A stretch of DNA of 64,000 nt from assembly GCF_013141825.1 (NCBI RefSeq), contig NZ_RZNH01000001.1:247269-311268 (forward strand), given 5' to 3'. Position numbers and translations under genes: made by a program. Below the pieces are notes generated by a model that ran no database searches, was not told where the DNA came from, and saw only the letters and a program-made list of their open reading frames with translations. Below are positions 35,732 to 44,892 of the stretch, one piece after another. This stretch comes from Marinifilum caeruleilacunae (lineage in GTDB: Bacteria; Bacteroidota; Bacteroidia; Bacteroidales; Marinifilaceae). Position 1 is the first letter of the stretch; each line of letters opens with the position of its first letter.

Positions 35732-38700
35732 ATGTTACAGAGATTTATTGAACGGCCGGTATTATCGACCGTAATATCTATACTCATCCTAATTTTAGGG
35801 GTTCTGGGCTTAACATCATTGCCTGTTGAGCAGTTTCCTGAAATTGCTCCTCCTACAGTAGAGATTAGGGCTACCTATCCTGGAGCCAATGCGGAAACCA
35901 TTTTGAAAAGTGTGGTTACACCCATCGAAGAAGCAGTAAACGGTGTTGAAAACATGACCTATATGGCATCATCGTCGAGTAACGATGGAACCGCTACTAT
36001 TAATGTATATTTCGAACTGGGAACCAATGCCGATATTGCAGCGGTAAACGTACAAAACAGGGTTGCCACGGTAACCAGCAGATTGCCACAGCAGGTAATT
36101 CAATCGGGTGTAACAACCCAAAAGGTACAAAGTGCCTTCTTAATGTTCTTCTCGCTATATTCCGAGAATGAAGATTTCGATGAAACTTTTATTGAAAACT
36201 ATGCGCGTATTAACCTATTGCCAATTATCAAAAGGATTAAAGGTGTAGGTGGTGCCAATGTTTTTGGCTCACGCGATTACTCGATGAGAATCTGGCTTAA
36301 GCCTGAAAAAATGGCCTCTTACGGATTAACTCCGCAAGATGTTGTGAACGCTTTAAACGATCAAAACCTGGAAGCTGCTCCTGGTAAGTTTGGAGAAACT
36401 TCGAAACAAGCATTCGAATACGTAATCCGTTACAAAGGGAAGCTTTCTACACAGGAAGAGTACGAAAATATCATTCTTCGCAGCGAAGGGAATAGTGATT
36501 TTCTTCGTTTAAAAGATGTTGCCAGGGTTGAATTGGGAGCCTTCAGTTATGTCACCGAAAATGTGACCAACTCGTTTCCATCGGTAGGTATTGGTGTAAA
36601 TCAAACCTCCGGATCGAATGCAAAAGAAATTATTACAGAAATTGAAAAATCGCTGAAAGAAAATTCTAAAAACTTCCCTCCTGGTGTAAAGTATGTGATT
36701 CCGTACAATACCAGAGAGTTTTTGGATGCCTCTATCGATCACGTTATTACAACACTTATCGAAGCATTTTTACTGGTATTCCTGGTGGTGTTTATTTTCT
36801 TGCAGGATTTCAGGTCTACCCTGATTCCAGCCATAGCCGTACCAGTTGCAATTGTAGGTACATTTTTCTTCCTCAACCTGTTTGGTTTCTCAATCAACAT
36901 GTTAACCTTGTTTGCCCTCGTACTGGCCATTGGTATTGTGGTAGATGATGCCATTGTGGTGGTGGAAGCGGTACATGCCAAATTAGATGGCGGCGCCAAA
37001 AGTGCCAAGAAGGCAACCATTTCTGCCATGAATGAAATTACCGGGGCAATTATCTCGATTACACTGGTCATGTCGGCAGTATTCGTACCGGTATCCTTTT
37101 TAAAAGGTTCTACAGGTGCATTCTACCAGCAGTTTGCCTTAACATTGGCAGTGGCAATTATCATATCGGCAATTAATGCTTTAACATTAAGTCCTGCGCT
37201 TTGTGCCATATTGTTAAAACCTCACAACAAAGATGAACATCAAAAACAAGGTTTCCTGAACCGTTTTTATGGTGCTTTTAATGTAGGTTTCGATGCCATG
37301 ACAGAGCGTTACACCAATTCAGTAAAAACTTTGATTCGCAGAAAATGGCTGGCAGGTGGAATCCTTGTTGTATTTATTGCTTTGGCAGGATGGTTTTTCA
37401 AAACCACACCAACAGGATTTATTCCTAACGAGGATCAGGGGATGATTTTTGTGGACATTACATTGCCTCCTGGAACTACCTTGGATCGTACTGCCCAGGT
37501 TTCTAAAAAAGTGGAAGCCATCATTAACCAGATTGATGTGGTTGAAGAAACCATGTTTGTGAATGGTTTTAGTTTGATGAGTAATACCAATGGTGGTTCG
37601 AAAGCATTTGCTGTAGCCAAATTAAAACCTTGGGCCGAAAGAAAAGAAGATCATGAACAGGTTCAGGCCATCGTAGGACAACTTTTCGGTATGACCGCTG
37701 GAATTACCGAAGCGCAAATTCTGTTCTTCACTCCTCCTACTGTGATGGGATTCGGGAATTCGGATGGATTTGAAATGCGCCTACAAGATAAATCGAATGG
37801 TGAATTTAGCGATTTGATGGAAAAAAGTAACCAATTCCTTGGAGCCTTAAATCAACGTCCTGAAATTCAATATGCGATTACCTCATTCAACACCGGGTTT
37901 CCGCAGTATAAAATGGATGTAAATGTTGAAAAAGTAAAAGAAGCTGGTATTTCTGTTAGCGGTTTATTCTCAACCCTTCAAGGATACCTGGGAAGCTGGT
38001 ATGCTGCCGACTTTAACCGTTTTGGAAAGCAATACCGTGTAATGATTCAAGCTTCGCCTGAAGACAGGGAAACCGTTGATGCCTTGAACAACATCTACGT
38101 ACAAAATGCTCGCGGCGAGTTGGTTTCAGTAAGTCAGTTTGTGAACCTTAAAAAGGTAAATGGTCCTGATGTGGTGAATCGATTCAACCTGTTCAATTCG
38201 GCTACCATTAATGGAAATGTGAATCCTGGATACAGTACAGGTGATGCCATTACCGCTATCCGCGAAGTGGCAGAGCAAACGCTTCCTTCGAATTATGGAT
38301 ACGAATTCTCTGGGATGACCCGTGAAGAGGAAAAGGCCGGAAATCAAGCCATTGTAATCTTTATTTTGAGTTTGATATTTGTCTACTTCCTACTTGCAGC
38401 GCAGTACGAAAGTTATATTCTTCCATTCTCTATCATTTTATCCTTACCTATCGGGATATTTGGAGGAATCTTCTTTGTGAAGCTCTTTGGTTTGGATAAT
38501 AACATCTATTTCCAGGTTGCATTGATCATGCTTATCGGACTTTTGGCAAAGAATGCCATTCTGATTGTTGAGTTTGCCTTGCAAAGAAGAAGAGCAGGAA
38601 TGGAATTATTGCAAGCTGCTGCCGAAGGTGCAAAAGCACGTTTGCGTCCAATTCTAATGACCTCTTTTGCCTTTATTCTTGGACTACTCCCATTGATGTT

Positions 38701-38884
38701 ATCGAGTGGTGCAGGCGCGGTTGGAAACCGTTCAATTGGAACTGGTGCCGTAGGTGGTATGTTAATCGGTACTGTGTTTGGTGTATTTGTAATCCCGGCA
38801 TTCTTTGTGATTTTCCAGATTATTCAGGAAAAAATAAGTGGAGCACCAAAACCAGAGGCGATTGAATTGGAAAATGCAGAATAA
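35732..38884 (+). CDS. RND multidrug efflux permease (AcrB/MexB-like)
   Basis: This 1050-residue HAE1-type pump starts MLQRFIERPVLSTVISILIL, typical of AcrB. It has YPGANAETILKSVVTPIEEA, ALVLAIGIVVDDAIVVVEAV (helix 4 with the two relay Asp), TPTGFIPNEDQG, FTLPPGTTLDR-like wording near 575, and ALIMLIGLLAKNAILIVEFA in helix 10 with the relay Lys. Length and motifs match AcrB closely. The stop overlaps the start of the channel gene by one base, so the two are translationally coupled. Substrates are probably lipophilic drugs or bile-like compounds, by analogy only. Confidence 0.96.
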   Translation: MLQRFIERPVLSTVISILILILGVLGLTSLPVEQFPEIAPPTVEIRATYPGANAETILKSVVTPIEEAVNGVENMTYMASSSSNDGTATINVYFELGTNADIAAVNVQNRVATVTSRLPQQVIQSGVTTQKVQSAFLMFFSLYSENEDFDETFIENYARINLLPIIKRIKGVGGANVFGSRDYSMRIWLKPEKMASYGLTPQDVVNALNDQNLEAAPGKFGETSKQAFEYVIRYKGKLSTQEEYENIILRSEGNSDFLRLKDVARVELGAFSYVTENVTNSFPSVGIGVNQTSGSNAKEIITEIEKSLKENSKNFPPGVKYVIPYNTREFLDASIDHVITTLIEAFLLVFLVVFIFLQDFRSTLIPAIAVPVAIVGTFFFLNLFGFSINMLTLFALVLAIGIVVDDAIVVVEAVHAKLDGGAKSAKKATISAMNEITGAIISITLVMSAVFVPVSFLKGSTGAFYQQFALTLAVAIIISAINALTLSPALCAILLKPHNKDEHQKQGFLNRFYGAFNVGFDAMTERYTNSVKTLIRRKWLAGGILVVFIALAGWFFKTTPTGFIPNEDQGMIFVDITLPPGTTLDRTAQVSKKVEAIINQIDVVEETMFVNGFSLMSNTNGGSKAFAVAKLKPWAERKEDHEQVQAIVGQLFGMTAGITEAQILFFTPPTVMGFGNSDGFEMRLQDKSNGEFSDLMEKSNQFLGALNQRPEIQYAITSFNTGFPQYKMDVNVEKVKEAGISVSGLFSTLQGYLGSWYAADFNRFGKQYRVMIQASPEDRETVDALNNIYVQNARGELVSVSQFVNLKKVNGPDVVNRFNLFNSATINGNVNPGYSTGDAITAIREVAEQTLPSNYGYEFSGMTREEEKAGNQAIVIFILSLIFVYFLLAAQYESYILPFSIILSLPIGIFGGIFFVKLFGLDNNIYFQVALIMLIGLLAKNAILIVEFALQRRRAGMELLQAAAEGAKARLRPILMTSFAFILGLLPLMLSSGAGAVGNRSIGTGAVGGMLIGTVFGVFVIPAFFVIFQIIQEKISGAPKPEAIELENAE

Positions 38885-40317
38885 TGAATTGTAAGATGAA
38901 AACAAGAAATAGAATAATAGGCGTAGTATTGGTCTTAATTGCAGCGACAGGCTTACAATCCTGCTTTGTTGCCAAAAAATACCAAACGCCCGAAATTGAA
39001 ATAGAAGATCAGTATCGAAATATTTCAACTACTGATTCGACAACTTTGGCCCAAATGCCATGGGAGCAACTCTTTACAGATGCAAAACTGAACAACCTGA
39101 TTCAGGAGGCTTTACAATCGAACCTGGATTTATTAATGGCTGTTGAGAGAGTAAATGCTGCCGAGGCATACTTCAAGCAAGGCCGAATGGGTTATTTGCC
39201 TACCATTAACTTAAGTGCCAATGGTGGCAACTACGAATTGTCCAATAACTCCCTATCCGGCATGTCGGCTGGCGGAAATGGTCCAAATTATGAGAATTAC
39301 CAATTGAATGGAAGCATTTCGTGGGAAGCTGATATTTGGGGAAAAATCAGGAGTAATAAGAGAGCTTTCCAGGCAGGTTACCTGCAGTCGGAAGCATCGA
39401 GAAGAGCCGTAGAAAGTGCTTTGGTTGCCAATCTAACATCGGCATACTATCAATTGCTAGCTCTTGATGCCCAGGTAGAAGTCGCAGAAAAAACGGTGAC
39501 CACACGTAAGGAAAGTCTCGAAACCATGAAAAGCCTGAAAGAAGCTGGTCGGGTAACCGAAGCAGCGGTTAAGCAAACCGAGGCACAATTGTACAGCACA
39601 CAAATCTTACTGTCAGATTTGGAACAAAATGTTGTACTGCTTGAAAATACCATTTCTCTGCTATTGGGTAAATCTGCAGGAAATATTGAGAGAAGTACGC
39701 TGGCAGAACAAACAATCGAAATAGCGTTAAAAACAGGATATCCTAGTCAATTGTTACGCAACCGCCCAGATGTAATGGCAGCCGAGTATGGATTAATGAA
39801 TGCTTTTGAATTGACCAATGTTGCCAAAAGTAATTTCTATCCAAGCATTAGCTTAAGTGCTACTGCAGGATTAGAAAGTACAAATTTTGACGACTGGTTC
39901 GATTCAGGATCAATTTTCAGCAATTTAATTGGCAATTTGGCTCAACCTGTTTTAAACTCACGCAGGGTAAGATCGCAGTATGAGGCAGCAAAAGCGGCTC
40001 AACAGGAAGCAAAATACAATTTCAAAAAATCGCTTCTTACAGCTAGCAAAGAGGTTTCTGATGCTCTGTATTCATATGAGGCTGAGCAGAAACAATATGA
40101 AATCAGGCTGAAAGAATTGGAAGCCTTACAACAGGCTGTAGTTTATTCTGAGCAATTGCTAAATAGTGCCTATCAAAACACAACCTACCTGGAAGTGTTA
40201 ACCGCACGAGGCAATGCCTTAAATTCAGAAATCAATACAATCGATTCGAAATTTAAACAATTAAATGCCATCGTAGAACTCTACCTTGCTTTAGGTGGCG
40301 GATGGCAACAAAAATAA
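38884..40317 (+). CDS. Outer-membrane efflux lipoprotein (OprM/NodT family)
   Basis: This 477-residue RND outer-membrane factor has a lipobox GLQSC after a short signal peptide; the next residues FVAKKYQTPEIEIEDQYRN match the OprM-like start. It has PWEQLFTDAKLNNLIQEALQ, NLDLLMAVERVNAAEAYFKQ, LNGSISWEADIWGKIRSNKR and LLRNRPDVMAAEYGLMNAFE, all classical for the NodT family. The start ATG at 38884 overlaps the pump stop; an ATG four codons later is also possible. It is the last gene of the second pump operon. Confidence 0.95.
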   Translation: MNCKMKTRNRIIGVVLVLIAATGLQSCFVAKKYQTPEIEIEDQYRNISTTDSTTLAQMPWEQLFTDAKLNNLIQEALQSNLDLLMAVERVNAAEAYFKQGRMGYLPTINLSANGGNYELSNNSLSGMSAGGNGPNYENYQLNGSISWEADIWGKIRSNKRAFQAGYLQSEASRRAVESALVANLTSAYYQLLALDAQVEVAEKTVTTRKESLETMKSLKEAGRVTEAAVKQTEAQLYSTQILLSDLEQNVVLLENTISLLLGKSAGNIERSTLAEQTIEIALKTGYPSQLLRNRPDVMAAEYGLMNAFELTNVAKSNFYPSISLSATAGLESTNFDDWFDSGSIFSNLIGNLAQPVLNSRRVRSQYEAAKAAQQEAKYNFKKSLLTASKEVSDALYSYEAEQKQYEIRLKELEALQQAVVYSEQLLNSAYQNTTYLEVLTARGNALNSEINTIDSKFKQLNAIVELYLALGGGWQQK

Positions 40318-40328
40318 AGTGGGATGAA

Positions 40329-40391
40329 GTGACCAGATCGATAGTGGGTATAATAGTTGTTGGTGGTTCTTCAACTGAATGATCTGGTCAC
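40329..40391 (+). terminator. Long hairpin after the second RND operon
   Basis: GTGACCAGATC (40329-40339) and GATCTGGTCAC (40381-40391) are exact 11-base inverted copies. The 41-base loop contains a further small pair, AGTTG / CAACT. The stem is followed by ACTTTTCTT. It may act as a terminator or as an mRNA 3' stabiliser. Confidence 0.65.
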
Positions 40392-40428
40392 ACTTTTCTT
40401 ATTTTACCTTTCATTAGCATATCTTAGG

Positions 40429-40461
40429 CAGCATCGTTTCCTTGTGAGGCGATGCTGTTTT
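40429..40461 (+). terminator. Rho-independent terminator after the second RND operon
   Basis: CAGCATCG (40429-40436) and CGATGCTG (40450-40457) form a perfect 8-bp stem with a 13-base loop, followed by TTTTACTTT. It lies 112 bp past the channel gene and behind the longer hairpin. Confidence 0.75.
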
Positions 40462-40534
40462 ACTTTGTAAACATATGGTTTTACTCAATGATTCAGCATA
40501 TCTTTAGCCTTCCAAAAACACACAATTAAAGAAA

Positions 40535-40924
40535 ATGAGAATAGACCACATTGCTATCTGGACAAAGGATCTGGAAAAAACGAAAGAATTTTACATGAAG
40601 TATTTCGATATGGATTGCAACAACAAGTATGTGAATCCTAAAAAACAATTCAGCTCCTATTTCCTCTCCTTTAAACAGGCTTCCTGCAGAATTGAATTGA
40701 TGCACAATCCAGAAATTGCCGAATCCTTACAAAATTATCCCAAAACGTTGGGATTAACACATTTTGCCATTTCCCTGGGATCTAAAGAATTGGTTGATCA
40801 ACTTACCGATCACATTCGTAAAGATGGATATCAAATTATTGGAGAGCCACGAACCACAGGCGATGGATACTACGAAAGTGTAATAGAAGATTGCGAAGGC
40901 AATCATGTGGAAATAACCGCATAA
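40535..40924 (+). CDS. VOC family (glyoxalase-like) protein
   Basis: This 129-residue protein has a two beta-alpha-beta-beta-beta module layout. It begins MRIDHIAIWTKDLEKTKEFY with a His metal ligand; the second half has LGLTHFAISLGSKELVDQL and ends YYESVIEDCEGNHVEITA, with the terminal Glu metal ligand. Expected ligand positions are His5, Glu near 54 (IELMHN), His near 77, and Glu near 127. Length matches single-chain VOC proteins. The reaction is unknown: glyoxalase, dioxygenase, or antibiotic-binding proteins share this fold. It stands alone with a strong terminator behind it. Confidence 0.9.
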   Translation: MRIDHIAIWTKDLEKTKEFYMKYFDMDCNNKYVNPKKQFSSYFLSFKQASCRIELMHNPEIAESLQNYPKTLGLTHFAISLGSKELVDQLTDHIRKDGYQIIGEPRTTGDGYYESVIEDCEGNHVEITA

Positions 40925-40953
40925 AAAAAGCAGCTCCTCTGAGCTGCTTTTTT
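40924..40953. terminator. Bidirectional terminator between the VOC and oligoendopeptidase genes
   Basis: An A-run followed by GCAGCTC, a CTCT loop, GAGCTGC and a T-run gives a stem flanked by A and T tracts on both sides. It can stop the plus-strand VOC gene and the convergent minus-strand peptidase gene, whose stop codon is at 40972. Confidence 0.9.
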
Positions 40954-40971
40954 ATATTAAGAGGCCAAAAT

Positions 40972-42879
40972 TTAGCTTTTCTTTACTTTTTCAAGTTCAG
41001 CAGCCAATTGATCTACCAACTCATCCAGCTGGTTAATCACTGCCATAATGGTTTCTGGTTTCGACAAATCAACACCTGCTTTTTTCAACTGTTCCATTGG
41101 GAAATCATTACCACCTGATTGCAATAATGTAATGTATCTTTCCAAAGCAGCTTTTCTATCCTTCTTATCGCCTTCCATTACATCCTTGTACAGCTTAGCC
41201 GATGAAGCAAAACAGGTTGCGTACTGGTATACATAGAATGGTGAGTTGTAGAAGTGAGGAATTCTTGTCCATGGATAGTTTGAATACTTTGTTTTTTCAG
41301 TTACATCGCCATAATACTCGTTGGCAATACCTCCCCAAACATTTGTCAACACATCAGCATTTACAGGTTTTCCCTGCTCTACCATTGCGTGTACCTGGTA
41401 CTCGTAATCGGCAAACATGGTTTGTGCATAGAAAGTACCAATAATCCCTTCAATTGCCTGTGTTAACAATGCAATTCTTTCATTCGGATCCTTGGTATTC
41501 GCCATCATATGATCCAACAACAAACGCTCGTTAAAAGTTGAAGCTACCTCGGCTACGAAAATGGTATAACCGTGGGTTGCAAATGGCTGCGTTTCGTTTG
41601 AAAGAGTTGTGTGCATGGTATGTCCCAACTCATGAGCCAATGTAAACACGTAATCCAAAGTTTCATCGTAGTTTAACAGCATGTATGGGTGAACACCATA
41701 AACACCTGCTGAAAAAGCACCCGAACGCTTTCCTGGGTTCTCATAAACATCTAACCAACCACTTTCAGTTGCATTTTTCAGCTTAGCCTGGTACTCTTTT
41801 CCTAAAGGAAGAACCGACTCAACCACTACATCAACTGCCTCTTCGTATGGGTAGTTTTTATTAAAATCAGTCAAGCTGATAGAACCATCAAAACCATAGT
41901 ATTTTTCAAGACCTAAAACTTTCTTTCTAAGCTCTACATACTTGCGCATTGGAGCTGTGTTTTCTTTAACCGTTTTAATCAGGTTCAGGTAAACATCTTT
42001 TGGAATGTTATTTCCTTCCAGTTTTGCATCTAAGCACGATTCGTAATTTTTAGCACGAGCACCTGCCCAGTTTGCCTGAACAATACCATTGTAAATGGCA
42101 GCATAAGTATTCTTGTTCTTATAATATACATCGTACAACGCTTCGTAAGCCTTTTTACGATCTTCCTGGTTAAGGTTGTTGGTCACAATTTGTGAGTAAA
42201 CACCAGGGGTAACTTTCACTTTTTTGCCATCAGATAATTCTACTTCCTGGAACTCAATATCAGCAGTCGAAAGTGCAGTAAATACGCTACCTGCCGTACC
42301 TGTTACTTGCGAATAGTATGATAACAATTGCTCCATTTCTTCACTCAAAACATGCTTTTGCAAGCGGTACATGTCCATTAAGTCGAATTTATGATCTTTC
42401 AAACCAGGATTTGTAGTCACCCACTCTTTCATGGTTGCTTCAGGAATTTGGATCATTTCAGGAGAAATCCATGCTGTAGCTACACCAAACTGTGCAAACA
42501 ACAACTGAACCTGCTGAAGCTTAGCCATTAACTCCATATTTCTTTGATCTACTGTACTTTGAAAAGAAACAAACTGGTAAACTTTGTAAGCTTTTTTCAT
42601 TAGGTCTTCCTGGATCTTTAGCATTTTTGCCAAATTTTCAGAACTTTCACCCAATTTTCCTTTAAAGGATTGAATCTGTTTCATGTCTTCCGAAATGGCC
42701 TTGAAATCAGCTTCCCAGGCTTCCCAATTTTCATAGATATCAGAGAAATTCCACTTGTATTTTGCCGGAATCTCTTCGCGAGTTTCATAATTTACCTGGG
42801 CAGTAGCTTGCCACATGGTACATGCAATAAGAAGAACCAAGCTAAAGATTCTTCTCACACTCCTTAAATTTGTGTTCAT
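40972..42879 (-). CDS. pepF: Secreted oligoendopeptidase F (M3 family)
   Basis: This 635-residue M3B zinc peptidase has a signal peptide, RIFSLVLLIACTMWQATAQ, so it probably acts in the periplasm; many PepF proteins are cytoplasmic. The zinc motif is HELGHTMHT with His416, Glu417 and His420; the third ligand, Glu444, is in GYTIFVAEVASTFNE. The N-terminal oligopeptidase F domain is in place (KWNFSDIYENWEAWEADFKA and the following helical part). FYVYQYATCFASSAKL near the end is also typical. It would trim short peptides. It has its own promoter (42920-42952). Confidence 0.94.
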   Translation of the reverse strand: MNTNLRSVRRIFSLVLLIACTMWQATAQVNYETREEIPAKYKWNFSDIYENWEAWEADFKAISEDMKQIQSFKGKLGESSENLAKMLKIQEDLMKKAYKVYQFVSFQSTVDQRNMELMAKLQQVQLLFAQFGVATAWISPEMIQIPEATMKEWVTTNPGLKDHKFDLMDMYRLQKHVLSEEMEQLLSYYSQVTGTAGSVFTALSTADIEFQEVELSDGKKVKVTPGVYSQIVTNNLNQEDRKKAYEALYDVYYKNKNTYAAIYNGIVQANWAGARAKNYESCLDAKLEGNNIPKDVYLNLIKTVKENTAPMRKYVELRKKVLGLEKYYGFDGSISLTDFNKNYPYEEAVDVVVESVLPLGKEYQAKLKNATESGWLDVYENPGKRSGAFSAGVYGVHPYMLLNYDETLDYVFTLAHELGHTMHTTLSNETQPFATHGYTIFVAEVASTFNERLLLDHMMANTKDPNERIALLTQAIEGIIGTFYAQTMFADYEYQVHAMVEQGKPVNADVLTNVWGGIANEYYGDVTEKTKYSNYPWTRIPHFYNSPFYVYQYATCFASSAKLYKDVMEGDKKDRKAALERYITLLQSGGNDFPMEQLKKAGVDLSKPETIMAVINQLDELVDQLAAELEKVKKS

Positions 42880-42919
42880 TTTGTATAAGTATTAATAGTT
42901 AATTTTTCCCTATTACAAG

Positions 42920-42952
42920 CAAATATATGGCGATAATGTCTCATTCCACAAA
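42920..42952 (-). promoter_or_regulatory. Bacteroidota-type promoter of pepF
   Basis: Read on the minus strand: TTTG (42952-42949), a 21-bp spacer, then TATATTTG (42927-42920). This is a full match to the -33 TTTG / -7 TAnnTTTG consensus. The start codon at 42879 lies about 40 bp downstream. Confidence 0.8.
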
Positions 42953-43155
42953 TCATCAGAATGGAATCTTATATTTTTTAGATCATTGAATCTATACTCC
43001 GATATTCATGGCTTTTTTCAGGATATAATTCATGAGCAATTGATCCGGTTTCGATCGAAAAATTGAATTTTACCATTCATAGACCTAAACTTACCTTTCG
43101 CAAGGCTCTCCGCTGCCTCATCTTTGTAGCAACAAATTTTAATACAAAAAAAGCG

Positions 43156-44016
43156 ATGAAGAATTTAGTATTAGTAATGACATTATGCACACTTTTATTT
43201 TCGTGTGACAAGAGCAATGCAAGCGCAGACTTGAGTAACAAACAAAAAGTGGTTGAGCTTTTAAAATCGATTGAAACCGGGGCAACAGAACCTGTGGCCT
43301 ACATCAATCCGAACAAATACATTCAGCACAATCAGGCGGTAGGCGATGGATTGGCAGGTTTTGGTGCGGCATTGGCACAATTGGCTGAAGCGGCAGCTGC
43401 AGATCCTTCCCTGGCTCCAAAAGTTAACACTGTTCGAGTATTTGGAGATGGAAACTTCGTATTTGCACATACCGACTACAACTTTTTCGGCCCAAAAATT
43501 GGTTTCGACATCTTCCGTTTCGAAAATGGTTTAATTGTTGAACACTGGGACAATTTGCAGGAAAAAGTAAACGAAACTGCTTCGGGAAGAACACAAATTG
43601 ATGGTCCTACAGAAGTGAAAAATCTTGATGCAACGGACGATAACAAACTTCTTGTGAAGAACTTAATTCAGGATGTTTTTCTGGGTGCAAATCCAAATAA
43701 AATTACCGATTACATATCTGCCGAACAGTACGATCAGCACAATCCGGCAGTGAAAGATGGTTTGGCTGGATTATCGGAAGCATTAAAAACTTTGACCGAT
43801 GCAGGAATGCCAATGGTCTACGAAAAGAATCATATCATCTTAGGTGAAGGCAATTTTGTTTTAGCCGTATCGGAAGGGATTTTCATGAAAGAGAAAGTGG
43901 CATTCTACGATTTGTTTAGAATCGAAAATGGAAAAATTGTGGAACACTGGGATACCATCGAGAAAATTTTACCTGATTCTGAGGCACAAAACAGCAATGG
44001 AAAGTTCAATTTCTAA
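43156..44016 (+). CDS. Lipoprotein with two tandem SnoaL/NTF2-like domains
   Basis: This 286-residue lipoprotein has signal MKNLVLVMTLCTLLFSC, with Cys17 as the lipidation site. The start was moved from 43063 to 43156 because this gives a proper lipoprotein signal. Two copies of a SnoaL-like polyketide-cyclase fold follow: the first has YIQHNQAVGDGLAGFGAAL and ENGLIVEHWDNLQE, the second YDQHNPAVKDGLAGLSEAL and ENGKIVEHWDTIEK. The paired motifs show an internal duplication. The conserved His of EHWD and QHN suggests a small-molecule binding pocket. Function unknown. The next gene starts 10 bp downstream. Confidence 0.87.
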   Translation: MKNLVLVMTLCTLLFSCDKSNASADLSNKQKVVELLKSIETGATEPVAYINPNKYIQHNQAVGDGLAGFGAALAQLAEAAAADPSLAPKVNTVRVFGDGNFVFAHTDYNFFGPKIGFDIFRFENGLIVEHWDNLQEKVNETASGRTQIDGPTEVKNLDATDDNKLLVKNLIQDVFLGANPNKITDYISAEQYDQHNPAVKDGLAGLSEALKTLTDAGMPMVYEKNHIILGEGNFVLAVSEGIFMKEKVAFYDLFRIENGKIVEHWDTIEKILPDSEAQNSNGKFNF

Positions 44017-44026
44017 GTCCAAAAAC

Positions 44027-44404
44027 ATGAAGGAATACGTTGATTATTTGCTAAAATCGAACTTACAGTATTTGGCAACAGTAGGCCTTGATCACAAACC
44101 AAAAGTACGTCCTTTTCAGTTCATGTTTGAACAGGATGGCAAGTTATGGTTTTGCACCTCCAATCAGAAAGAAGTGTATAGAGAATTGCAACAAAACAAG
44201 TCAATAGAACTGTGTGCTTCGCACAATGACCTATCGTGGATGAGACTTTGTGCAGATGTTGTATTTGAAGACAATATGGAGGTAAAAGAACAGGTGTTGA
44301 AACACAGTCCACTGGTTAAGGGGATTTATCACGAAGCTACAAATCCGGATTTCGAAGTTTTCTACCTGGATCAAATAAGGGCCACAATATCCCGAATTTC
44401 TTAA
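44027..44404 (+). CDS. Pyridoxamine-5'-phosphate-oxidase-like flavin-binding protein
   Basis: This roughly 125-residue split-barrel protein begins MKEYVDYLLKSNLQYLATVG, followed by DHKPKVRPFQFMFEQDGKLWFCTSNQKEVYREL, a typical FMN-binding barrel start. IELCASHNDLSWMRLCADVVF completes the barrel. The start at 44027 is preferred because earlier in-frame Met codons (43928, 43997) lie inside the preceding gene. It may be a small FMN reductase or a heme-degradation-type protein; the substrate is not evident. It is probably co-transcribed with the SnoaL-like gene. Confidence 0.85.
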   Translation: MKEYVDYLLKSNLQYLATVGLDHKPKVRPFQFMFEQDGKLWFCTSNQKEVYRELQQNKSIELCASHNDLSWMRLCADVVFEDNMEVKEQVLKHSPLVKGIYHEATNPDFEVFYLDQIRATISRIS

Positions 44405-44426
44405 ATTATTGTTTCCATAAAACCTG

Positions 44427-44464
44427 AGCTCATGGAAGAGTGTTCTTTCTTGAGCTTTTTCTTA
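44427..44464 (+). terminator. Terminator after the flavin-binding protein gene
   Basis: AGCTCA (44427-44432) and TGAGCT (44451-44456) form the base of a hairpin whose inner part can pair further (AAGA / TTCTT). TTTTTCTT follows. It lies 23 bp past the stop. Confidence 0.75.
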
Positions 44465-44552
44465 TGCTATTAAACTTGTTTCAATTTGAAATAATCACAA
44501 TCAAAAAACTTAATATTGTAAACAGTTTTAATGGAAAAGAAAAGAAGCAATC

Positions 44553-44816
44553 ATGTCAGAAAATTACAAATTCGTCCAAAATACAAAATGTGAATATTTC
44601 CCATGCCATAAGGTAAAAAACGAGAGTGAGTTTAACTGCTTATTTTGTTTTTGCCCTTTGTATATGTTGGGCGACAAATGTGGTGGAAATTACTCTTACA
44701 CCGAGAATGGAATTAAAAATTGTGCCGATTGCACATTGCCGCACACCAAAGGATCTTACGAGCATGTAATGAGCAAAATGGGATTGGTCATGGAAAAAGG
44801 AAAAAGAGAAGATTAA
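44553..44816 (+). CDS. Cysteine-rich small domain protein (PF04071-like)
   Basis: This 87-residue protein has at least nine Cys in the order TKCEYFPCHK, FNCLFCFCPLY, GDKCGGNY and NCADCTLPHTK. This matches the Cys-rich small domain family, which is sometimes fused or adjacent to cobalamin-biosynthesis enzymes. The Cys pattern suggests a metal or iron-sulfur site. No cobalamin gene is visible in the window. Function unknown. Confidence 0.85.
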   Translation: MSENYKFVQNTKCEYFPCHKVKNESEFNCLFCFCPLYMLGDKCGGNYSYTENGIKNCADCTLPHTKGSYEHVMSKMGLVMEKGKRED

Positions 44817-44828
44817 AAATCATATCGC

Positions 44829-44860
44829 AAAAGAGCCACATTCACTGACTCTTTTATTAT
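44829..44860 (+). terminator. Probable terminator after the Cys-rich protein gene
   Basis: AAAAGAG (44829-44835) and CTCTTTT (44849-44855) pair over a 13-base loop, followed by ATTATTTTT. The stem is AT-rich, so strength is uncertain. Confidence 0.6.
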
Positions 44861-44892
44861 TTTTAAGATTCGAAACAAAACAGGAATACCTG

